Assembly (NCBI GenBank): GCA_028753945.1
Contig: JAPNXP010000008.1
Coordinates: 1,426,001 to 1,490,000, forward strand
Direction of reading: 5' to 3'
Length of the DNA stretch: 64,000 bases
Source of the DNA: Hexactinellida sp. DTS-2022
Lineage: Eukaryota; Porifera; Hexactinellida
Position numbers and translations under genes: made by a program. The notes beneath the pieces are model-generated. The model saw nothing but the letters and a program-made list of their open reading frames with translations, did not search any database and had not been told where the DNA came from. Below, one piece after another: positions 56,325 through 64,000 of the stretch. The stretch's first letter is position 1; each line of letters opens with the position of its first letter.

Positions 56325-57393
56325 TTAATTCAAATAAATCGAAATCAATTCGCCTGCTACTGTTGAATACTCGCAAAATAGCACTAAGATTGTTGTATAA
56401 TCTGTGACAGACTGTTTTGAATCATTCGGAATGACAGTTAAGATCCAGTATAGAAAATCCCAATCGCACTCATCATTTTTCCAAGTAGAAAAAGTTTCCA
56501 GTCGTGGATGACCCACCTTGAGTAGACGGCTGAACAATTAAAAAGTTGATATTTTCTGCAATCAAGTTAGTGACAAACATTTTTGCATCTAATAACTTTC
56601 TTGATGTCGGTGACCACCGTTTAGATTGACCTAGCTGGAGATGGTATATTAATGTAAGAAACCAACTAAAGATGCTTAAGTAAGCATGCAAAGGAGAAGC
56701 TGGTAGGATGTCCTTATCAGAGATAGGAGGCTGCGATATATTATACCTTTGATTGCTTGGTAGCCCGATAAAATTTCTAAATTATCAACTTCTTCAAAAT
56801 AATTCTGGCTTTTTGAATGGTTCTATTTGTAAGGAAGCTATCCTGAACAAATTATAATTCGTGTATTTGGGGAAAGGTAGCAGTATAAAGTGGCAGACAG
56901 ATCCAGCCGCACAGGGTGATCTTTCTGACAAAAGTATATTTCATTTTGTAAATTATTTTCCCTCGATGTGCCGCTAATTTGTTGTAACTTGGAAGATTTT
57001 AATATTCGTTCTGTAGAATTCGCTTCACTTTTAAATACTTTCGCTTCCCAATTTCCAGTGAATCTAATAAATAAGCAACTTTATCGCATGATAACGAGTG
57101 AGATTATTGTGCATAGTTCCAATAGATAATAATTCTTTACAGACTCTGGCGCTTCTAAAGTCATGATCTGCTTGAGAACATATAAAGAGTACATGTATAG
57201 CGATTTGCTTCGAAGAAACCTTCTCATGTTCAGTAACCGAATTAAAATGATCAATTAAATTAGCCAGACGATTGCTTAAGCCATTCATAGAGAGATCATC
57301 GATGTGATTATATGTCGTGCGAGAAAAATCTTCAGATAAAATGGAATTGTGATTCATTGGGTTCAAAATTATTGGCTGTTTGGGAAGGAACAA
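56325..57393 (-). pseudogene. relic of an unclassified invertebrate repeat protein
   Basis: Reading leftward: LSEDFSRTTYNHIDD...SRLANLIDHFNSVTEHEK (57064-57393), a stretch with stops, then LHAYLSIFSWFLTLIYHLQL, WSPTSRKLLDAKMF and QPSTQGGSSTTGN (about 56520-56690), then LYWILTVIP (56325-56480). From memory, proteins with this GGSSTTGN block and conserved surroundings recur in invertebrate genomes in many copies, but I cannot assign a superfamily. Stops and frameshifts are frequent. Confidence 0.5.
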
Positions 57394-59869
57394 AACGAAA
57401 TATCATCCCAAATGTGGAAATCTTACCCTTTTCTGAAGATTTCTCTATGTTTAGTGATATTAGTGAACATAAACTTAAGATGGTTGAACTGATCCTCAGG
57501 AATTCCATCGGTAGAAAAGAAATTCAGTGCCACAATTGGGATACCTTCAAACTTGTTTTCGATTTAAAAAAAAGTATGAGAAATATCCGTCTCCAAATAG
57601 GATAGAACGAATAACTGTGCTAATAGATTTAATGACTAGTACAATAGTCATTAAAAAAATTTTTTATAGATGAGAAATTAAATACAGAGTAAATCGGAGA
57701 AAATACGGTTTATGAAAATATTTCAAAAGGTACTTGGGCGGGTGAAATAACAAATTGATTATGTGCAAAACTAATTGGCCATTCGAATAAGCATAAAGAG
57801 ACCACATACCACTGAACTTAAGGTAAATAATTTCCATCTCAAAGTGAAACAAATGAAAACGCAATAGTGAAGAAATATACTGCATAATAAAAATGCCAAA
57901 CTATTTCTCCAATGCTCATACAATAAAATAGACATTTAATTTTGATTCTACACCAAAAATAGCAAAAGAAACTATTCAAACATGAAAAAATATGCATACT
58001 AGAAAATTCATGTGGGTAATAACGTATTTAAAAGCCGCAAAATGTTAATTTTAAATGTAGTTTGAAACTTAGTTTCAGATGCTATTAATGACAAAAAATG
58101 TATATTGCACAATTAAAATAAATCAAGTTTCCTAGCTAGGTTTGCAGGTATGCTGAATAAAATAAAACCATTTATAAGCATTTTGAAACAGAAAATAATT
58201 CATAAATTTCCACATGTAGTGCCACTGTTATTATGTTTTCAAGAAAAGGTGCCAATTACATCGTACTAGGCTATGAAGATACTCTATAAAATTCTGAACA
58301 TAATGGAGCTGTAAATAGGCTTATTGGAAACAAGTCAATGAAGGCAAGCTGAGTCTGCAAGAAATGCAAACGAGTTATTTTGCACCACAATTCAAAAATA
58401 TTGATGGAGTGACTACTGGATCAGGAGCATTCACTGTGCCAATTGAGATAGAAAGAAGATTTTAACAAGTTCCTTTTGTTCAGTTTGCGCCAGTTTGTAG
58501 GAAAGTGAAAAGAAACTTACTACAGATCAAAAGTGTGTATATGAAATTGCAATTGCAGATCAAATTTTCAAGGATTTTGCATACCACGCCGAACCACCCT
58601 TAATGTTAAAAGAATTCGAAATGGTATATATTTGTCAAGCCAATAAAATCAATGTTCATGTAAGAACATCAGCTGACTAAAGGTTTGTGGGTGGCATTTC
58701 TTATAGAGGTTTACTTACATTGCAGCCGCATGAACAAAGCTAAAAACCGCAATTCAACTCGTATGAATATCATACGGGATACTAACCCCGTTCCAGACTC
58801 GACGCTGGAAATAACGGCTCGAAAAGGTAGGTAAAGCAAAACCCATGGTCAATAACTTCAACGGATACAATGAAGAATTAATCGAATTTAAAGCCATTGC
58901 CGAAGAAAACAGTGCGCTAAGCCTTGAGAGATTAGAATTAAGCGTGAAGGAATAAATAAGAGATAATAAAAGAGATGATCCAAATGACGTGAGACACAAC
59001 TCAGGAAGCATACATAAAGAGATACATGACCAACAGGGGAGAAGGGATAAAAAATATCCAGGGAAGTGGATTTAGCTAGAGCCAGGCTCCGAATTGTATG
59101 TCCGAAAAATCAGTGGTATCTACAAATTTGAAATGATATAGCAAAGGACGACAAATAAATGTAAGAGTCAACCAACCGAATTGGATCCCAAATTAGTTCG
59201 ACGTCATAACATTAGATAAGAAAGATGCTATTTGCCTAATACTTCAAGCTTATATGAAACGCAGCAAGCAAGCAGGGCAAACGTTTTGTTCTACAGCAGT
59301 GTTCGCGTAATAAAAAGTAGAATTTTGCTAAAGATCTCCAAGCTAAAAGGCGAACTTGCTATTAGAAGAACAAAATTAAGCATAAATGCTCGCTTGGAGA
59401 CTAAATAACTTGCTAACAAAGCGATATTGCTATTGGTGCACTTGCTATTAGCTAACACCACTGTAAATGCAACCCAAAGAAATTGGATGAAAATAAATTA
59501 ATAGTACAACAATTAAGAGTAGTCATCAAGAAAGATTATTGAATTGTTAATATGTGTCAACACTAAATAAAATCGGGACCGAGGTTAGTGCACATCTGTA
59601 AACCATGAGGGTTCCAATATTAAATTTCAGTTGGTAGTCATCAAAGAGTCAGAAATGGGACACAATAATAAAATAGGAAAAAGAAAAAATAATAAATCCT
59701 CCATTTTAATATCGAATATATATATAATGGGACACGATAATAAAATCGGAAACAGAAAAAACAAATAAATCCTCTTTTATAATATCGAATAGACCCATAG
59801 TGTGGATGTAAAGAAAGTTAAATTCCAATGACTAATGCAATATGGGCATGAGTAAACAAATAATGCTAC
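57394..59869. other. AT-rich DNA with decayed coding-like patches
   Basis: 58360-58740 reads in pieces as protein-like text (SLQEMQTSYFAPQFKNIDGV; INVHVRTS; FVGGISYRGLLTLQPHEQ) with stops between; probably an old element I do not recognise. The rest shows nothing. Confidence 0.3.
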
Positions 59870-60189
59870 CTTGAATGTTGAATATTGCACAATTTACGTA
59901 AAGCAATCAGTGTGCTATTTAGTTGTCGGCACTTCAAAATTGATTCATCTAGGTGAAATTCTTCATTCTTTACAAATTCTTCTTCCCGTACAATAACTTC
60001 GAGCTCCAAAGCCATGATTCTCTTTAATGTGGGTTCTAAATCTAAAAATCGTTTTCTAAGAAATAACAAAGCGGCTCCAATATTAGAAACAGAGGTATTG
60101 AGAAACTCAACTTCTTCAGGAAGAATACGACATCTTCGTTGAGAAACATCCAAGCGAATATTTTCAATGGATCTCTCGAGCAGCTCTAA
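59870..60189 (-). CDS. candidate coiled-coil exon of an unidentified host gene
   Basis: A 320-bp open segment with acceptor TTATCTTTTAG (60190-60200) and donor TTCAAG|gtagca (59870/59869). It encodes about 106 residues: ELLERSIENIRLDVSQRR, LPEEVEFLNTSVSNIGAALL, LRKRFLDLEPTLKRIMALEL, EFVKNEEFHLDESILKCRQL, NSTLIALRKLCNIQ. Heptad-like spacing and high E/K/L content indicate a coiled coil. It has no transposon signature and no internal stops. It shares strand with the 27461-27862 exon, but whether they belong to one gene is unknown. Confidence 0.6.
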
Positions 60190-60200
60190 CTAAAAGATAA

Positions 60201-60989
60201 AGAAATTATATTAGTTCTAGAAAAAAAGATTTTGTAGTTTTGTTTATTTAAATAGACATTCCATTCAAGAAATCTTTAACAAGAAGAGAAACTGAAATGT
60301 AAAAAATATAATAAAGTGTACTGTAGAAATCAATTATCAATACAGTCTTGTTTATATAAAAAAATCCCTCAGCTATATTGAACATGTATTAGTATCAACA
60401 TAAATTTGATAAAGGTGTTTAAGAAGTGTAAAGGGTGCTCTATTTAAATGGACGGGAGCTTTTATGACATATTTGGGCAAGTTAATAATACATTGGAGAA
60501 GAACAAAAGGAATAATTCACGTTTCAGCAGATAGAAATTTCGAACTAATTGTGTATAAGCAAATTAGAGGCGTATAAATTCAAACTATTCGGTAGGAGAA
60601 ATATTATTAACGAAAGAACAGGATTAAAATGCCAAAATAACATTCTTCTCGCAGCATATCGAAGACTACCTAAACAACTCTGAAATGAGTCTAAATATCT
60701 TTCTATAGATATAAATTTTATAATATTGTGATTTGAGGTCATTTCGCGACAGTTAAATTGGCTCAGTATTCGATCAGGGTCTCTTCTGTAATATATTCAC
60801 TTCTAGTCATCCGAATTAAATACATCGAGTAGCATTAGAAGAGTTTATTAGTGGGTTTTTAAGATCTTATCACTTCGAATAGGCGCCATGTCAATAAAAA
60901 TGGCATATATATGAAAAAAATGAAAATAAATTAGTTGATAATCTGTAATTAGATTGATTAGGCACCTAAGGTATATATGTTACAGTCAT
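60201..60989. other. probable intronic or intergenic DNA
   Basis: Nothing recognised. Confidence 0.35.
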
Positions 60990-61195
60990 TCTGTGTAATC
61001 AGTAATTTCACGTAATGCCTAGAAATTTTAGGCATTTCGCGTAATAGCTGTGACCCTTAGTTCATTTCATGAAATGCCTAAAATTTCTAGTTGTTTCATG
61101 AAATGACTAAATTTATAGAGTTCTTGTTACACATATTACCAAAGATGCAATTAGTCATTTTGTGTAATTGCTTGAGTATATAGTTAGTATATAGG
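60990..61195. repeat. cluster of interlocking inverted repeats
   Basis: CTAGAAATTTTAGGCATTTC pairs with CATGAAATGCCTAAAATTTC, and TTTCATGAAATG palindromes occur twice; AGTCATTCTGTGTAAT recurs as AGTCATTTTGTGTAAT at the other side. Probably a MITE whose ends I could not fix. Confidence 0.6.
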
Positions 61196-61518
61196 TAGAA
61201 CATCCCAAAGTATGACGAGTTTTACGACATTGCATGGTTTAATATAATAATTTTATTAAACCATCCAATCCAAACGCAATCTTTCAGTATTATTCCCGCT
61301 AGTATATTCTATTTTTTCCTCTAATGCCAACACCCTCAATTCGACCTAATGCCCACATATAATTCGACTTAATGCATGCGCTCATCTGATTGTAATTATC
61401 CAAATATGGCCTCCCATTGTCTTTGCTAATTGAGCTAAAACAAGAATCCTTGAATCTCTTCATTCGTTGAGACTTGTTTAACATTCAATAATAGATGTCT
61501 TCATATTTCAAATAGTCA
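61196..61518. other. intergenic DNA upstream of the integrase gene
   Basis: Nothing recognised; no clear TIR for the integrase element. Confidence 0.35.
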
Positions 61519-61593
61519 TTGTCCAATTATAAAAGGGAAGGCAGGAAGGGATTTGATAATATATCGTATTTATATCTACTCAGGCACAACAAT

Positions 61594-63375
61594 ATGGATG
61601 ATTCCTATGAAGAAAAATTTAAGAGAGAGCTTTACATTAAATATGAGACTTGTAAAAAAATACTGATGCCCAAAGATCAATATTATTCAACTATTGAGGA
61701 TGTTAAATCAGCTGCTGCAAACCCTGCTACCAAGAATCGTAATTGTTATTATCTCCTTCAAAAGTAAGTATAAATTCAATGCTCATAATTTTCAGTACTA
61801 GTTTATTTTTCATAATACTATTTCAATAGCTAAAATGTTAGAAATTATTAATTATTACTTTACAATCAAGCAACAAAATTTCGAAAAGTAATTATCTGAC
61901 ATTAAAGAGAAAAACTACTACGACTTAAACATATTTGGCATATTTTTTAGGTACGAGATACTTCAATGTGGTGATCTGGAGAAATTGATTAAGCGGCAAA
62001 ATCCTGAAGAAACCCCTTTGTACTATGTGAGTATAGAGGATACCTACGATGTGGTTAGACGAGCACACCTATCTACTGGTCATGGGGGACGTGATCGAAT
62101 GTTAAAGGAACTTAGCAAAAAATATGCCAATGTCACTCGGGATGCTCTGGAACTGTTTAAATCCCACTGCCCGGAGTGCCAAAAGAAGCGTAAACGTCAT
62201 ATGACCAAAGGTGTTGTTGTACAACCTATTCTCACAAATGAGTTTTCTTCCCGTGCCCAAATTGACTTGATTAACATGCAATCTATGGTACAGAACTCGT
62301 TTAAATGGTTTCTTGTGTATCAGGACCACTTGACCAAGTTTGTGATCTTAATAGCTTCAACCTCAAAATGTGCAGCTGGAGTAGCACATCATCTCCTGGA
62401 CATATTCCTTCTCGTTGGTGCCCCTGCCATTCTCCAGAGTGACAATGGCAGTGAGTTCACAGCACAGGTGATCCAAGAACTCAAAATCGTATGGCCTACG
62501 ATCATTATGGTTCATGGAAAGCCGCGCCACCCACAGAGCCAAGGTTCAGTGGAACGAGCCAATGGTAACATCAAAGATATGCTTGTTGCATGAATGGGAG
62601 ACAATTATATAGCTGATTGGTCAACAGGCATCAAGTTCGTTCAATTCCAAAAAAATTCCAGTCTCCATTCTGAGGTCAAAAGAGCTCCATACGCTGCCAT
62701 GTTTGGCTGCGATGTTAAAGTTGGTCTGACTTCTTCATCTCTTCCTACAGAAGTCATTGAACGCATGTAGAGCGAGGATGATCTCTTGTCAGTTCTAAGC
62801 ACACCACTCATAGAGACACATCAACAAAGTCCCTCTGCAACTATAACTGAACCAAATATACCCAATAGCAGTCAAAGCGACTTAAATGTAGTAATTACAG
62901 GTCATAACTATTCCATGTCTACAAACGATCTACCAATAGCAACTGTCTATGAAAATAATTCAGCGATTGGCACCACCATGTCAGTACTCACTACAATTCC
63001 ACATCTGTCACAAACAGTCTATCCCAGTCAGATGATCCACCTCCCATGAGCTCTGCACCTATGGATATCATCACCTCACACATAGATAGCATATTAGTGG
63101 AACGACAGGGTGTCAGAACTGCCCAGTTTGCCCAAGCTGAATGAATGGTGAAGAGAAGTCGGATTGATCTAGCTCACGGACATCCTGGTGATAATGTAGC
63201 AGTACCAATACCTCTGGTTGACAGAGGACGTGGTGACCCCCGTAACATTCTGGGAGTGATCCTTGACTGTAACGAGAACAACATGTACAGTATTTGTGTT
63301 AAATCTGGTATTCTTAAATCAAAGTATGCCCGCAACCAGTTTGACCTGTGTAAAGCGGTTCATAATCCCTGGTAA
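61594..63375 (+). pseudogene. KRBA2/SCAND3-like integrase gene, nearly complete
   Basis: An rve-type integrase of the family found in KRBA2-like proteins and Ginger-like elements. Exon 1 (61594-61763, start MDDSYEEKFKRE) joins exon 2 (61951 on) through a clean intron, giving LLQKYEILQCG. Exon 2 has an HHCC zinc domain (RRAHLSTGHGGRDRML ... CPECQKK) and the DDE core: first Asp in AQIDLINMQS, second in LQSDNGSEFT, Glu in GSVERANGNIK. The frame then meets a TGA (62591) where the family usually has Trp, and continues in frame to a TAG (62768). A shift and another TGA precede the C-terminal GDNVAVPIPLVDRGRGDPRN domain (63145-63375). The few point lesions suggest recent inactivation. An upstream Met at 61519 is possible, but CAG|GCACAAC just before 61594 looks like a splice acceptor. 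Confidence 0.85.
61764..61950 (+). other. intron of the integrase gene (187 bp)
   Basis: Donor AA|gtaagtat and acceptor tattttttag|GTACGAG. Splicing keeps the frame (AA+G TAC), so the element's gene is spliced, as expected for an animal host. Confidence 0.85.
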
Positions 63376-63479
63376 ATTTTGAATTTCCGGAATTCAATAA
63401 TAAAACTGGCCCTATATAGATATTTTGTCATGCCTTAATCAGAATTGACCAAGATTATTAAAATTTGTATGATAAATAT

Positions 63480-63666
63480 TAATTTTCTATTAAGCGAGCA
63501 CAATTTCCACCCAATTTATTGAGTTTGCCCCAATTAAGCGGAGTTTGTCCCGATTAACCAAATTTTTAAGTATTAGCTTCTATGGAAAGGAGTCGGTTCT
63601 TGGGGAGTTGTCCCAATTAAGCGGCTGTCCCGATTAATCGGTGTCCCAATTAAGCGGAGTACACTG
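63480..63666. mobile_element. pogo/Tigger-type right end
   Basis: Repeats of CCCAATTAAGCGG and CCCGATTAA run up to GCGGAGTACACTG followed by TA (63667-63668). This is the layout of a Tigger-like terminus; the left end is not in view or was not recognised. Confidence 0.6.
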
Positions 63667-63668
63667 TA

Positions 63669-63930
63669 CTATGTATATTACCTTTGATGCTACTTACGGC
63701 TATATCTTTAACTGTTAATGTTCTATAATGATCCTCCTGGGGCCTTTTTCCCACTCGTAGACTGTAAGAGAGGACATACTGTAGTAACATATTTTTTAAT
63801 AAAAGATAGGGGGTTTAGTGATAATGGAACCAGTCTCATAGTATAAATTCAATACTATAACTTTAATATCTATTAGTTTGCGGATTCCAGCTGCTCACCC
63901 TCTCTGCAACATAAATGGCGACAACCATAT
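63669..63930. other. intergenic DNA
   Basis: Nothing recognised. Confidence 0.35.
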
Positions 63931-64000
63931 TATAGGAAATTAACGCGCCATGACATTAACGCGAATTGCTCCAATTCGCGTTAATTAAGTCGCGTTAATT
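63931..64000. repeat. AATTAACGC-family copy, cut by the window end
   Basis: TAGGAAATTAACGCGCCATG is the family's left terminus (compare 43391). It then turns into CGAATTGCTCCAATTCGCG, a hairpin. The element continues beyond 64000. Confidence 0.75.

Noticed and set aside
57312-57605. 97-codon plus-strand ORF as a gene
   Set aside because: Mostly antisense or adjacent to the repeat-protein relic; no motif and no neighbours on that strand.
60990-61195. CRISPR-like array
   Set aside because: The repeats are inverted and overlapping, without regular spacers, in a eukaryotic context.

Overview
This is a repeat-dense, AT-rich stretch of an invertebrate animal nuclear genome. The evidence is GT-AG introns, THAP, BED, FLYWCH and RING zinc-finger transposases, Helitrons with hairpin/CTAG ends, and many small inverted-repeat elements whose target-site duplications (TSDs) are still readable. 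The species cannot be named from the window. No rRNA, convincing tRNA, CRISPR array, operon or bacterial-type gene was seen, and no complete host gene is visible. All identifications rest on reading translations and end sequences by eye; no database search was run.

Layout. 1-7.8 kb: intergenic DNA with small TIR elements and a widely spaced ~150-bp inverted-repeat pair. 7.8-12.8 kb: a P-element-like (THAP9-type) transposon with an 8-bp TSD; its transposase is split by a 1.1-kb hAT insertion and a 0.76-kb foldback element. 13.2-17.6 kb: a non-autonomous Helitron (with a TA-target element inside it) and several MITEs. 17.7-20.6 kb: a decayed BED-finger hAT transposase between ~120-bp direct repeats. 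21.3-24.6 kb (minus): a decayed Mutator-like transposase interrupted by a hAT-like insertion that itself contains a Tc1-like MITE. 24.8-25.2 kb: a hAT-like element built from ATGGGTC iterations. 27.5 kb (minus): a candidate host exon. 28.3-30.6 kb (minus): a FLYWCH-MULE-RING transposon with terminal repeats made of 31-bp tandem units. 34.2-35.9 kb (plus): a second, older FLYWCH-MULE-RING relic. 36.4-48.9 kb: hAT-type elements, MITEs, a second P-like fragment, a second Helitron and a third Helitron 3' end, and a TTF-type hAT relic. 49.58-56.31 kb: a 6.7-kb element with ~370-bp terminal inverted repeats and a probable 9-bp TSD. It holds minus-strand fragments of a DDE-type transposase and an OTU cysteine-protease domain. 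56.3-57.4 kb (minus): a relic of an unclassified repeat protein. 59.9-60.2 kb (minus): a coiled-coil candidate host exon. 61.6-63.4 kb (plus): a KRBA2/SCAND3-like integrase gene with a clear intron and point stops. The window ends inside a copy of a repeat family also present near 14 and 43.5 kb.

The most notable object is the 49.58-56.31 kb element: long TIRs, a TSD, a transposase whose three motif regions can be read, and a C-terminal OTU protease. With the two RING-bearing MULEs, it makes three mobile elements within about 28 kb that carry ubiquitin-system domains. The nested insertions with intact TSDs allow a relative order of insertion to be read directly.
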